The translations under genes and the position numbers were made by a program. From JALZKA01 sp963786495 (lineage in GTDB: Bacteria > Actinomycetota > Thermoleophilia > Solirubrobacterales > 70-9): 64,000 nt of DNA. Below, one piece after another: positions 51,143 through 61,753 of the stretch (within the stretch, counting starts at the first letter, position 1; each line of letters begins with the position of its first letter). The notes under the pieces are model-generated. The model was not told the DNA's origin. It worked only from the letters and a program-made list of their open reading frames with translations, and ran no database searches. The stretch spans positions 372,001-436,000 of the forward strand of contig CAWAZL010000002.1 of assembly GCA_963786495.1 (NCBI GenBank). The letters are read 5' to 3'.

Positions 51143-52290
51143 AGCGCTAGAGCAGCTTCGACGGCGCTCCGCCGCGCCAGGAATGCGCCGAGCGCAAGGG
51201 CGGTGAGAACGGCCAGGCCAGTGTAGGCAAGGTCGTTCCCGCCCGAGTCGGCGATCGCAGGGCCGACGACCGCCCCGAGGGTGTGACCGAGGCCCCAGCC
51301 AAGGTTGGTGAAGCCGAACGCGAGTCCCAGGTCGAGACCCGCAGCTTCGGATCCATCGCTCAGCATCGCCATTGCGGGCGACCACAACGTTCCGATCAGG
51401 GGCGCAGCAAGAATTACGACCGCGCCCAGCGTCCAGGCGGCCTCGGGCACCTGAATCAAGAGCATGGTGCCCACGGCTGCGACGAGTCCGAGTGCGCACG
51501 GCAGGAAGCGCCCGCGCCGATCGGAGACACGCCCCGCGAACGGGGCCACCACCGCCTCGAGCGCAGCTGACGCCAGGAAGACCGCGGCGATGGCGATGGC
51601 GCCCGCGCCTAGCGCGTCCATTTCAAGCGGAACGAGCACGTCAATCGATCCGAAGATCATCCCCGGCACGAGAATGAGCAGGAAGCCGAAGCGCACCGTC
51701 GTCGAGCGCGCTGCAGCCCAGAGTGCCTCCATGTTCGCCTGGCCGGTCGTCAGAGGCGGCGGGATCTTGAGGGTCAACAAGGCAAGCCCCACGCCCAGAG
51801 CGGCCACCATGGAGAAGACGGCAGCGCGGCTCAGCACGTCGGCCGCCGCGCCCACCGCCGGCCCGACCAGGACGCCGACGATGGCGGCCGCCATCGCCGA
51901 TCCGATGAGTTCGCCACGGCGGTCGCGCGGCGAGGCCGCGACCAGCCAGCTCAGGGCGCCCGCCCACGAGCAAGCGCCCGCGACGCCTTGGAGGAACCGC
52001 GAGGAGATCAGAAGCGGCGCGCTATCGGCAAAGGCGAAGATGAGCACGGTCACGGTCATTCCCCCAAGCCCCAGAAGGGTGGTGGGCCGCGGCCCCCATC
52101 GCGAGGCCAAGAGCCCACCGGGAATCGCGGCCAGGAGCGTGCCCGCGGCGTAGGACCCGGAAAGCATTCCCGCCTCCGTCTTGCTCAATCCGAACTCGTC
52201 GCTCAGCTCCGGCAGCAGGGGCACGATCGCCGCGAAGAACATGGTGTCGACGAACACCACGAGCGACGCGAGGATCAAGAGCCTTCGCAT
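51139..52290 (-). CDS. MFS transporter
   Basis: 383 residues and about 12 membrane helices. The MFS motif between helices 2 and 3 reads GGLLASRWGPRPTTLLGLGG near 57-77, and ELSDEFGLSKTEAGMLSGSY precedes it. The second half starts MEALWAAARSTTVRFGFLLI and repeats a similar loop (GRVSDRRGRFLPCALGLV). No substrate-specific residues were recognised; drug or small-molecule export is the common role. It converges with the secreted-protein gene by a four-base overlap of stop codons. The region 52291-52386 upstream holds no recognised feature. Confidence 0.87.
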   Translation of the reverse strand: MRRLLILASLVVFVDTMFFAAIVPLLPELSDEFGLSKTEAGMLSGSYAAGTLLAAIPGGLLASRWGPRPTTLLGLGGMTVTVLIFAFADSAPLLISSRFLQGVAGACSWAGALSWLVAASPRDRRGELIGSAMAAAIVGVLVGPAVGAAADVLSRAAVFSMVAALGVGLALLTLKIPPPLTTGQANMEALWAAARSTTVRFGFLLILVPGMIFGSIDVLVPLEMDALGAGAIAIAAVFLASAALEAVVAPFAGRVSDRRGRFLPCALGLVAAVGTMLLIQVPEAAWTLGAVVILAAPLIGTLWSPAMAMLSDGSEAAGLDLGLAFGFTNLGWGLGHTLGAVVGPAIADSGGNDLAYTGLAVLTALALGAFLARRSAVEAALAL

Positions 52291-52386
52291 AGGCGTTCAC
52301 TGTAGGCGCGGGGCACTGCATAGCCCGTCCCGGTCAACTCACGACCGGAGCTTTCGAGCACCCCGTGTGTTTCTATCGATAGGCGG

Positions 52387-53478
52387 GTGCACGAACTTCG
52401 AAACAGGTCGATCGGCCGTGAGGCAGTGGCCGCGCTTATGTGTGCGACGCTCCTTTTGGCCTGCCTCAGCGCGGAGCGCGCGAGCGCCAAGCCGTATGCG
52501 CCGCCTGGCAACAAGATCTGGCACGGCGTCTCCGACACCGGCGAGGTGCCCGCCTTCAAGCGCTTCAACCAACAGGTGCGCTCCCACAACGCGCTCAACC
52601 TCGTCTTCTACCACTGGGGCGTGCCGCTCTCGGGAGCCATCGATCGCTGGGAGAAGATGGACGCCCGAGGGGTGCTGTCACTCTCGACGGCGCCCGGCGG
52701 CGGAAACGAGGTCATAACTCCGCGCGAGATCTCACGCGGGCGCGACGACGCGTACCCGCTCGATCTGTGGCGCGCGATCCGTAACTCAGGCGACATCACC
52801 TACGTGCGTCCCTTCGGCGAGATGAATCTGCACTTCAACCCCTACTCCGCCTTCAACGCCGACGGCTCTCCCCGCCCGGGGCACTCCACCCGCGCTTTCA
52901 AGCTGGCCTGGAAGCGGATGGTCTTGATCATGCGCGGCGGCAGCCGGGGGACGATCAACAGGAGGCTCGGCAACCTCGGAATGCCCCGCATGTTGAGGGC
53001 GAACCGAAACGACTCGCCGATCTACGACCGCCACGACATCCCCAAGATCCTCAAGCCCACCAAGGTCGCGTTCGTGTGGACCCCTCTTACGCGAGGCTCC
53101 CCCGATGTGCCGGGCAACACCCCTGACGCGTACTTCCCCGGCCGGAAGTACGTCGACTGGGTGGGAACCGACGTCTACTCGAAGTTTTCAAACTCGACGC
53201 TCTGGACGAACCTGAACAGCTTTTTCAACCGCTACAAGGGATATCCGTTCATGCTCCCCGAGTACGGCGCCTGGGACAACGACCATGACGGGTCGTTCAC
53301 GCGGCGCATCCACCGTTGGGCGCGAGACCGTCCGCGGGTCGGGGCGCTGGTTTATTACCGAAGCGTCTCCACCGACAACATCTTCAACCTCCAGTTCTAC
53401 GACGGCGCGCGGCTCTCACTGAGGAAGATCCTGAATGGCCCGCGCTACGCCTCACACGCCCCTGGCACAAAGGACTGA
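52387..53478 (+). CDS. secreted GH26-like glycoside hydrolase
   Basis: 363 residues from a GTG at 52387. The signal peptide is REAVAALMCATLLLACLSAE, cleaved near ASA. The mature barrel has SDTGEVPAFKRFNQQVRSHN, LNLVFYHWGVPLSGAIDRWE, then ITYVRPFGEMNLHFNPYSAF with the catalytic-acid GEMN, VDWVGTDVYSKFSNSTLWTN, and YPFMLPEYGAWDNDHDGSFT with the nucleophile glutamate. These two glutamates match the layout of family 26 beta-mannanases and related exo-glycosidases. It probably cleaves an extracellular polysaccharide. A short hairpin (CAGCC-CTTTC-GGCTG, 53483-53497) lies after the stop. Confidence 0.7.
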   Translation: MHELRNRSIGREAVAALMCATLLLACLSAERASAKPYAPPGNKIWHGVSDTGEVPAFKRFNQQVRSHNALNLVFYHWGVPLSGAIDRWEKMDARGVLSLSTAPGGGNEVITPREISRGRDDAYPLDLWRAIRNSGDITYVRPFGEMNLHFNPYSAFNADGSPRPGHSTRAFKLAWKRMVLIMRGGSRGTINRRLGNLGMPRMLRANRNDSPIYDRHDIPKILKPTKVAFVWTPLTRGSPDVPGNTPDAYFPGRKYVDWVGTDVYSKFSNSTLWTNLNSFFNRYKGYPFMLPEYGAWDNDHDGSFTRRIHRWARDRPRVGALVYYRSVSTDNIFNLQFYDGARLSLRKILNGPRYASHAPGTKD

Positions 53479-53554
53479 CGTTCAGCCCTTTCGGCTGCGT
53501 TAGGCTGCCGCCCTCGGCCGGTGGGTAGCTGGCTCAACTCGAGGAGGAAGCAGC

Positions 53555-53907
53555 TTGAAGCTGGTCATCGGGATCGTTCGCCCCGAGAAGGCGAACGACG
53601 TCTTGGAGGCGCTTTACAGAGCGGATGTGCGCGGAGTCTCGATGAGCCGGGTCCAAGGACACGGCGGCGAGCTCGAGCGAGTTGAGACTTACCGGGGGAC
53701 CACCGTCAAGATGGGCCTCTCCGAGAAGGTCCGCTTCGAGATCGCGGTATCCGATGACTTCGTCGAGCCGGCGATCGGCGCGCTTCAGTCTGGCGGCCAG
53801 ACCGGCGAGGTTGGCGACGGCAAAATCTTCGTCGTGCCGCTCGAGCAGGCGGTTCGCATCCGCACCGGTGAGACCGACAAGGGCGCCGTCACGCCGGTGG
53901 AGAAGTA

Positions 53908-53908
<1 letters not shown>
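53555..53908 (+). CDS. glnK: P-II family nitrogen regulatory protein
   Basis: 117 residues from a TTG at 53555 placed after GAGGAGG. The P-II signature is complete: MKLVIGIVRPEKANDVLEAL, then the T-loop VQGHGGELERVETYRGTTVK with the modifiable-type tyrosine near 50, FEIAVSDDFVEPAIGALQSG, and TGEVGDGKIFVVPLEQAVRI as the C-terminal signature. P-II proteins bind ATP/ADP and 2-oxoglutarate and gate the ammonium channel. The stop TAA overlaps the ATG of the amt gene (TAATG), so the pair is an operon and the product should regulate that channel directly. The 76-base upstream gap shows no clear GlnR box. Confidence 0.93.
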
Positions 53909-55197
<1,289 letters not shown>

Positions 55198-55265
55198 GCT
55201 GACCGCATGACGCCCGCCGTTGGCGAGCCGAGCCGGCCGGTGGCGAGGCCGAACCGCAACCTTGG

Positions 55266-56660
55266 GTGTTCGCCGGGCTCGAAGCGCAAGCGAGTGCGCT
55301 CGCCTCGGGCGAGACGAGCTCGGCCGAGCTCGTGGCCGCCTGCCTCGAGCGGATCGCCGAGAGCCAGTCCACGCTGAACGCGTTTCGCTGCGTGCGCGCC
55401 GAGGGCGCGTCAGAAGAAGCGAAGGAGTGCGACCGCCGCATCGCAGCCGGCGAGCGGGCGCCGCTTCTCGGCGTCCCGATCGCGATCAAGGACGACACGG
55501 ACATCGCTGGCGAGACCACGGCATTCGGCTGTGCCGGCGATTTCGACGTCATCACCGAAGACTCGGAGGTCGTGCGCAGGTTGCGCGAGGCGGGCGCCGT
55601 AATCGTCGGCAAGACGACAACTTCCGAGATCGGCCAGTGGCCGTTCTCAGAAAGTCTTGGCTCTGGGGTCACCCGCAACCCATGGGACCTCGACCACACC
55701 CCGGGCGGCTCCAGCGGCGGGGCGGCGGCAGCGGTGGCAGCCGGCCTGGTCGCGGGGGCCATCGGCTCGGACGGGGCGGGCTCGGTTCGCATCCCGGCCG
55801 CGTGGTGCCATCTCGTCGGCATCAAGCCTCAGCGCGGGCGCATCTCGACCTGGCCGCATCCCGAGTCCTTCAAAGGGCTTACCTGCCTTGGCCCACTCAC
55901 CCGAACGGTCGCGGACGCCGCGTTCCTCCTTGATGCCGCCGCCGGCAACCGCGAGGGCGACCTCCACCGCCCCCCGCCGCCCACCGGGACGTACCTTGAG
56001 GCTGCCGGCGAGAAGCCGGAGCGGCTGAGGATCGCGCTATCCACAGCGATTCCCTTCAGCGGCGCGCCGGCGAAGCTCGATCCCGAGATCCGCGCCGCGA
56101 CCGAGCGGATGGGGAGCGTGCTGGAAGGACTCGGCCACACGGTCGACGAGGCTGATCCCTCCTATGGCCTGGTCGGAGCGAGCTTCATGCCCCGCTCAAT
56201 GAGCGGCATCCGCGAGTGGGTTAACCGGATCGACGACCCAAAGGTCCTAGACCCTCGCACTCGCCACAACGCGACGGTGGGCAAGCTCCTGTCGGGGCCC
56301 TTGCTTGCTGGCGCCAGGTCTCTGGAGGGGCCTTTGCGCGCGCGGATCGGGAAGATCTTCAAGGACTTCGATGTTGTGCTGGCGCCGACGACGGCCAAGC
56401 CGGCCCTTCCGATCGGCGCCGCCGAGGGCCTCGGCGGCTGGGCGACCGACAAGCTGATCGTCGGCGCGTGCCCGTACGCGTGGCCGTGGAACGTGATCGG
56501 CTGGCCCGGAGTCAACGTCCCGGCCGGGCTTACCGATGGAGGGCTCCCGATCGGCGTCCAGCTTCTTGGCCCGGCGAACTCCGAATGCCTCCTGATCTCA
56601 CTCGCGGCCGAACTCGAGGCCGAAGAGCGCTGGCACGAGCGTCGGCCGCCGACGGTCTAA
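55266..56660 (+). CDS. amidase (amidase-signature family)
   Basis: 464 residues from the GTG at 55266. The Ser-cisSer-Lys triad is present: lysine in GVPIAIKDDTDIAG near 73-86, the GGSSGGAAAAVAAGLV signature near 150-165, and the cis-serine region GSDGAGSVRIPAAWCHLVGI near 170-189. TKPQRG-like and PGVNVPAGLTDGGLPIGVQL near 418-437 are standard. Enzymes of the family hydrolyse amides (aryl-acyl, nicotinamide, tRNA-linked glutamine). The absence of a GatB/C neighbour makes a catabolic amidase more likely. It converges with the ECF sigma gene, the stops overlapping by three bases. Confidence 0.9.
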   Translation: MFAGLEAQASALASGETSSAELVAACLERIAESQSTLNAFRCVRAEGASEEAKECDRRIAAGERAPLLGVPIAIKDDTDIAGETTAFGCAGDFDVITEDSEVVRRLREAGAVIVGKTTTSEIGQWPFSESLGSGVTRNPWDLDHTPGGSSGGAAAAVAAGLVAGAIGSDGAGSVRIPAAWCHLVGIKPQRGRISTWPHPESFKGLTCLGPLTRTVADAAFLLDAAAGNREGDLHRPPPPTGTYLEAAGEKPERLRIALSTAIPFSGAPAKLDPEIRAATERMGSVLEGLGHTVDEADPSYGLVGASFMPRSMSGIREWVNRIDDPKVLDPRTRHNATVGKLLSGPLLAGARSLEGPLRARIGKIFKDFDVVLAPTTAKPALPIGAAEGLGGWATDKLIVGACPYAWPWNVIGWPGVNVPAGLTDGGLPIGVQLLGPANSECLLISLAAELEAEERWHERRPPTV

Positions 56661-57151
56661 CCGCCCGAGAGCTGGCGTAGGCGGGCGCGGCCCTCGGTCA
56701 GACAACGGTTCACCTTCGTGTGGGTCCAGTTGGTCAGCTCGCAGATCTCGGCGTAGGAGTAACCCTCGCCGCGGAGGACGAGAGCTCGGCGCTCGTCGGC
56801 CTTGAGGCGCTTGAGCGTGCGCGCCCGCTCGTGCGCCCACTCGCGTCGCTCGGCCCGCTCGGCCGGACACGGCGCGCCGCTTGGGGAATCCGGCAACTCG
56901 CACGCGAGGAGGCGCTCGCGATCGCGCCGGACTGCCAGCGCCTCGCGCTTCGTGACCAGGTGCATCCACGCCGCGAGCCGGTCCGGCGGATGAGGCGGCG
57001 CCTTCTCGAGAAGGATGAGCGCCGCCCGCTGAAACGCATCGTCCGCGTCGTCGGCACAGATCGAGACGCGGCGTGCGGTGCGGCGGAAGGCCTCGTTGTG
57101 GTCAGCTAGAAGCGCAACGGCACGGCTTGGCGTGATGCGCGGCTCTTCCAC
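56657..57151 (-). CDS. ECF-type RNA polymerase sigma factor
   Basis: 164 residues from a GTG at 57151. Region 2 is seen in FRRTARRVSICADDADDAFQ, RAALILLEKAPPHPPDRLAA and WMHLVTKREALAVRRDRERL, and region 4 in RARTLKRLKADERRALVLRG, EGYSYAEICELTNWTHTKVN, RCLTEGRARLRQL. It is short, as in ECF sigma factors, with no anti-sigma gene on either side. A STAS-domain antagonist gene lies 21 bases upstream on the same strand, suggesting joint control by partner switching. Target promoters are unknown. Confidence 0.88.
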   Translation of the reverse strand: MEEPRITPSRAVALLADHNEAFRRTARRVSICADDADDAFQRAALILLEKAPPHPPDRLAAWMHLVTKREALAVRRDRERLLACELPDSPSGAPCPAERAERREWAHERARTLKRLKADERRALVLRGEGYSYAEICELTNWTHTKVNRCLTEGRARLRQLSGG

Positions 57152-57172
57152 GCATACGACAACCCCGCGGAC

Positions 57173-57556
57173 TCACTTCGCGCCCCCTGCCGGCTCCTTG
57201 GGATGTGGCTCAGGCTCGGTCTCGACCTCGAGGAGATCCCACTCCGTCAACCCGGCTCTTTCGAGGGTTCGCATGATGCGCGGCTGCACACCGCGAAGGA
57301 CCAAGGGTCTGCCGTTGTCGTGCAGCCGCAGCGCTGCCTCGACCAGCGCGCCAATGCCTTTGGAGTCCACGAACCCGCACGCGCGAAGATCGATCACGAC
57401 CTGCCCCTCCGCCGCGATCGCCTCGGCCAGCGCGGCCTTCACTCGATCAACGGTCGCCAAGTCCAGCTCGCCGAAGATCGCGACGTCCGTGCCCCCCTTC
57501 TCGGTGGGCGCGACATGTACTGCGAAGTCGGTGTAGGGGGCAGGCCCTGATTGCAT
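57173..57556 (-). CDS. STAS-domain anti-sigma factor antagonist
   Basis: 127 residues. The STAS fold reads DVAIFGELDLATVDRVKAAL, EAIAAEGQVVIDLRACGFVD, SKGIGALVEAALRLHDNGRP, LVLRGVQPRIMRTLERAGLT. The phosphorylatable serine is in FVDSKGIG (residue 64), as in SpoIIAA/RsbV. A Pro/Glu-rich tail (EVETEPEPHPKEPAGG) ends the protein. The usual partner kinase (anti-sigma factor) is not encoded nearby, while an ECF sigma factor gene follows. Divergent from the UDP-glucuronate decarboxylase gene across 154 bases, where I see only weak promoter-like sequence. Confidence 0.9.
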   Translation of the reverse strand: MQSGPAPYTDFAVHVAPTEKGGTDVAIFGELDLATVDRVKAALAEAIAAEGQVVIDLRACGFVDSKGIGALVEAALRLHDNGRPLVLRGVQPRIMRTLERAGLTEWDLLEVETEPEPHPKEPAGGAK

Positions 57557-57710
57557 CCCTGCTCTCCGGTTGACGTGCGCTTTCGTGGCGCGCTTTCATT
57601 CTTACTACCCGCTCTGTAGGTGATCCCAAACTGCCGCGACCGGGGCAAGTGCGCCTGCGAGTGCCCTTTCAACCGAGACTTCGGCGGTCCCGCAGGTCTA
57701 AGCTCGACAC

Positions 57711-58658
57711 ATGGCTACGTCAATAGTCACGGGCGGAGCGGGCTTCTTGGGCTCGCACCTCTGCGAGGCGCTGCTCGCGAAGGGCGACCGCGTGATCTGC
57801 ATCGACAACCTCGATACGGGGTCGCTTCAGAACGTCGAGCACATCGAGAACGGGGATTTCAGCTTCGTCCTCCACGACCTCACTCAGCCCTTCTTCACCG
57901 ACGAGGGCGTCGACTTCGTCTACCACCTCGCCTCCCCCGCCAGCCCGATCGACTACCTGCGCCTGCCCCTGCACACGCTGAAGGTCGGCTCTTATGGCAC
58001 CCATCACATGCTTGGCCTCGCGAAGCTCAAGCGCGCCCGCATCGTCCTGGCCTCGACTTCCGAGGTCTACGGCGACCCGCAGGTCCACCCGCAGCCCGAG
58101 GAGTACTGGGGCCACGTGAACCCGATCGGCCCGCGCGGCGTCTACGACGAGGCCAAGCGCTACGCCGAGGCTCTCACGATGGCCTACCACCGCCAGCAGG
58201 GGGTGGACACCGGAATCGTCCGAACCTTCAACACCTTCGGGCCGAAGATGCGCCCGCATGATGGCCGTGCCGTCTCGACCTTTTTGCGCCAGGCGCTTCA
58301 GGACAAGCCGTTGACCGTCTTCGGAGACGGCAGCCAGACCCGGAGCTTCTGTTACGTCGACGACCAGGTCCGCGGATACATGCTGATGGCCGAGTCCGAT
58401 GTCCACGTGCCGGTCAACATCGGCAACCCGGAGGAGCTGAGCCTCATCGACCTCGCAAAGACGGTGATCGAGGTGACGGAGTCGAAGTCAGAGATCATCT
58501 TCGAGGCTTTGCCCATCGACGACCCGCAGGTCCGCCAGCCCGACATCACCCGCGCGAAGCAGCTGCTCGGCTGGGAGCCTGAGGTGAGCCTCCGCGACGG
58601 CCTGCGGAAGACGATCGAAAAGGCCGGCGTCGAACAGCTGGTCGACGCGCAGTACTAG
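57711..58658 (+). CDS. UDP-glucuronate decarboxylase (UDP-xylose synthase)
   Basis: 315 residues. The Rossmann motif is SIVTGGAGFLGSHLCEALLA (residues 4-23). The family signature YHLASPASPIDYLRLPLHTL (residues 71-90), STSEVYGDPQVHPQPEEYWG and the catalytic YDEAKRYAEALTMAYH (Y145...K149) are those of UXS rather than of dTDP-glucose dehydratases. NTFGPKMRPHDGRAVSTFLR and SFCYVDDQVRGYM follow. It converts UDP-glucuronate to UDP-xylose with bound NAD. No other nucleotide-sugar gene is adjacent in the window. The stop overlaps the convergent AbiEi/DUF559-like gene. Confidence 0.9.
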   Translation: MATSIVTGGAGFLGSHLCEALLAKGDRVICIDNLDTGSLQNVEHIENGDFSFVLHDLTQPFFTDEGVDFVYHLASPASPIDYLRLPLHTLKVGSYGTHHMLGLAKLKRARIVLASTSEVYGDPQVHPQPEEYWGHVNPIGPRGVYDEAKRYAEALTMAYHRQQGVDTGIVRTFNTFGPKMRPHDGRAVSTFLRQALQDKPLTVFGDGSQTRSFCYVDDQVRGYMLMAESDVHVPVNIGNPEELSLIDLAKTVIEVTESKSEIIFEALPIDDPQVRQPDITRAKQLLGWEPEVSLRDGLRKTIEKAGVEQLVDAQY

Positions 58659-59605
58659 CCCTCTTCGAGAGCTGCGCTTAACTCGCCGGCGATCCGAGAC
58701 GGATCGGCGACATCCTTTTCACTGAAAGGGAGCGGCGTCCACCCTGCCAGCGAGAGCGATCGGTACCGGCGTCTGTCGCGCGCTCGAGCGATCGGGGTGG
58801 AATGCCACCGGATGGAATCGAACTCGACGACCACGCGCTCGGGGACCCAGGCGAAGTCGACGGTGAGCGGGATCTCCTCACCCGTCTCGATGGCGTAGTC
58901 GCAGACCGGGCGATGGATTCCGGCGGCATCAACGATCGAGAACAAAACCTCTTCGAAGTCGGTGCGTGTCTCGGTCGTGCCGATCTCGTGCTCGGCGAGG
59001 ACTTGGCGAACGAGCGGAGCGCCCGCGCGTCCGTTAGCGCGGTCGAGGATGTCTTCGAGGGTTCGCAGGTCGAACAGCTCGAGCGTCATCGAGCGGTCGA
59101 ATGCCCGCTCGAGTCCGCGGCGGCTGATGGCCGGCGCCATGTCGAGGAGGCTGCGCGCCCAGTTCGTCGTGGGGATGCCGTCTACGAGAACAACGTCTCT
59201 CTCAAGGAGGGTGGCTCCGGAGTGGGCTTTGATCCCAGTCCGCGACTTCCCGCGACCGCTGGTGGTGACGTGGATCAGACCTGATTCTGAGTTGAGAAGG
59301 CCGATGTGAGCGGCGGCCGTGATGTGAGAGATCGCCGCGCGGTCGTATGCGAGCACCGCCGCCATGCGCCGGCCCTTCGCGGTGAGCTTCGCGTGACCGA
59401 CGGCATACACGCCTCGGTGGATCGAATGCAACGCGCCCCTGGCCACGCGCGCCCGGACACCGGCCGTACTCAGGCCGAGATCAACGAGCTGCCACAAGGC
59501 AACCACGCCATGTTGCACCGCTGCAAGCGCTGCAATGGCGGCATCGAGGGGGGTGTGCGAACTTGCGTTGCTGTGAGCAACGTTTCTTCGCAGACCCCTA
59601 GGCAC
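58655..59605 (-). CDS. AbiEi-type winged-helix plus DUF559/VSR-like nuclease-fold protein
   Basis: 316 residues from a GTG at 59605. The N-terminal domain (AIAALAAVQHGVVALWQLVD, LGLSTAGVRARVARGALHSI, HRGVYAVGHAKLTAKGRRMA) is the AbiEi_4 winged helix common to actinobacterial antitoxin-like proteins. The middle is ITAAAHIGLLNSESGLIHVT and ISRRGLERAFDRSMTLELFD. The C-terminal region (TDFEEVLFSIVDAAGIHRPV, PLTVDFAWVPERVVVEFDSI, RWHSTPIARARDRRRYRSLS) is the DUF559/VSR-like restriction fold with VDFAW and VEFDS acidic residues. No AbiEii toxin partner is adjacent. This combined architecture is widespread in actinobacteria and its function is not established. Confidence 0.8.
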   Translation of the reverse strand: MPRGLRRNVAHSNASSHTPLDAAIAALAAVQHGVVALWQLVDLGLSTAGVRARVARGALHSIHRGVYAVGHAKLTAKGRRMAAVLAYDRAAISHITAAAHIGLLNSESGLIHVTTSGRGKSRTGIKAHSGATLLERDVVLVDGIPTTNWARSLLDMAPAISRRGLERAFDRSMTLELFDLRTLEDILDRANGRAGAPLVRQVLAEHEIGTTETRTDFEEVLFSIVDAAGIHRPVCDYAIETGEEIPLTVDFAWVPERVVVEFDSIRWHSTPIARARDRRRYRSLSLAGWTPLPFSEKDVADPSRIAGELSAALEEG

Positions 59606-59675
59606 CAGGCCATTCCAACCCCCCGGGACCTACCGATCAAGACGCACTCGCGCCAGTTCGCGCACGTGAGCGTGC

Positions 59676-61753
59676 CTAGATCGTCACCGGCGCCAGCTCT
59701 GCGACCGGGGCCGGGCGGCCTACGTGGTAGCCCTGGGCGAAGTCCACGCCGAACTCGCGCAGGCGCTCGAGGACCGGGGCGCTCTCGACGAACTCGGCGA
59801 TCGTGCGCAGGCCGAGGGCCCGGGCGATCTCGACCATTGCGGAGACCATTCGCTGGTCGATCTCGGACGAGTCGAGGTTGCGGATGAACTCGCCGTCGAT
59901 CTTCAGGTAGTCCACCGGCAGGTATTTGAGGTAATAAAAGGACCCGAACCCCGCGCCGAAATCGTCGAGGGCGAAGCGGCAGCCCCAGCGGCGGATGCGG
60001 GTCGCGAGCGCGCGCGCCTCGTCCATGTTCGCGATCGCGGCGGTCTCGGTGATCTCAAAAACCAGCTGAGAGGGATCGATCGGGGCCTTGGTCAGCTCCG
60101 CCTCGATCAGGTCGGGCAACTCCGGGTCGCAGATTGAATGACCTGAGAGGTTCACCTCCAGGACGACCTTCCGCCCCGCGACCTGCTCCTTTTCGATCAC
60201 GCCAATCGCCTGCTGGATCATCCAGATGTCAATCTCGGAGATCAGGCCGAAGCGCTCAGCGACGGGGAGAAAAGCGCCGGGCGCAACGACGCTGCCGTCC
60301 TCCTCGAGCATCCGGACCAGGAGCTCGTAGCGGTCCGGCATGGGCCCGTTGAGGCTCGCGATGGGCTGTGCGTAGACGGCGAACTTGTCGTCGCGTAGCG
60401 CCGTCTTGATCCTGTCCGTCCAGACGAACCCGGCACGCTGGGCGTTAGGCGCGGGCGCGTCGCGTGTGAAGAGGGTCACGCGATCGCGACCCGAGCCCTT
60501 CGCCTCGTACATCGCCACGTCGGCTTCCAAAAGAAGCTGCTCGGCACTGAGGTTCTGAGCGTCGAGCATCGCGATGCCGATGCTGGTTGTCACCTGCACC
60601 GGCTTGTCACGCGCAAGGACGCGGTGGCTTCTGACCATCGCCAGAAGCTCCTCGGCCAGTTCCAGGGCAGCCTCGGCCCCGGTCCCGGTGAGCAGCAGGG
60701 CGAACTCGTCGCCGCCGAGCCGCGAGACGACGTCGGTGCGGCGAACCCGCCCCTTCAACTGACTCGCGAGGCTTCGAATGAGCTCGTCACCTGCCTGGTG
60801 TCCCAATGCGTCGTTGATGAACTTGAAGTTGTCGATGTCCAGGACGAGCAGCGCCGAGGTGACGTCGAGCCGCTCGCAGACTGCGATCTGCTGCGAGAGC
60901 TCCTCTCCGAACCGACGCCGGTTGTAGAGGCCGGTGAGGACGTCGTGGTCAGCCAGGTACTGAAGCTGCTGCTCTGCCCGCTTTCGCTCGGTGATGTCCT
61001 TGAAGGTCACCACAGCGCCTTGTCCCGGGCCGACCGCGTACGGGGTGATCGAGTATTCAACCGGTAGGGCGCTCGAATCGAGGCGGCAGAAAGATTCGCC
61101 GTCGGATTGGTAGCTCACGCCACCGAGCACAGCCACCTGGATCGGGCAGTCCGGCGCATCGTGGCCATCGGACAGCGGCCCCTTCGGGTGGACAATGTCG
61201 TGGAAGAGCGAGCCGAGAAGCTCCTCGCGGTCGCAGCCGAGAAGCCGCGCGGCAGCAGGGTTGGCGAACGTCACGACCCCTGAGGCATCGAGACCGCAGA
61301 TGCCCTCCCCCGCCGAGTCCAGGATCATCTCGTTCTGGCGGCCGAGATGGGCAAGCTCATTCTCCGCCGACTTGCGCTCGATCGCGTAGCGCACGGCTCG
61401 CTTCAACCCGATCCCCTCGATCGATCCCTTCACCAGGTAGTCCTGAGCGCCGGCGCCAAGTGCCTCGAGCGCCACGTCCTCGTCGTTCAGGCCGGTGAGG
61501 ATGATGATGGGAAGGTCGGGGAACCGCTCTCTGAGACGATCGATTCCGTCAAGTCCGGATACGTCCGGCAGCGAGAGGTCGAGGAGCACGCAATCCGTCG
61601 CACCGTCTTCGATCTCCTCGATCGCATCGGCCAGGTTCCGGCACGGGCGCAGAACGAGGTCGTGGTCGCCCGAAGCCGACACCATCTCCTGGAGGAGCCG
61701 GGCATCCGCCGGGTTGTCCTCGACCAGAGGACCGACGGGGCCGAGGGCGTCAT
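59676..61753 (-). CDS. receiver-PAS-GGDEF-EAL protein (one frameshift near the N-terminus)
   Basis: The ATG at 61753 gives TPSAPSVL; one missing base near 61722 then puts VEDNPADARLLQEMVSASGD in frame with the 669-residue remainder. Domains: receiver (phosphoacceptor in CVLLDLSLPDVSGLDG), a PAS domain (MILDSAGEGICGLDASGVVT), GGDEF (FGEELSQQIAVCERLDVTSA ... VSRLGGDEFALLLTG, intact active site) and EAL (RYELLVRMLEEDGSVVAPGA, VFEITETAAIANMDEARALA, FALDDFGAGFGSFYYLKYLP, with the motif as ELL). It is therefore potentially able to make and degrade cyclic-di-GMP. It is the last gene of the H-NOX-kinase-receiver operon, with an overlapping start. Confidence 0.88.
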
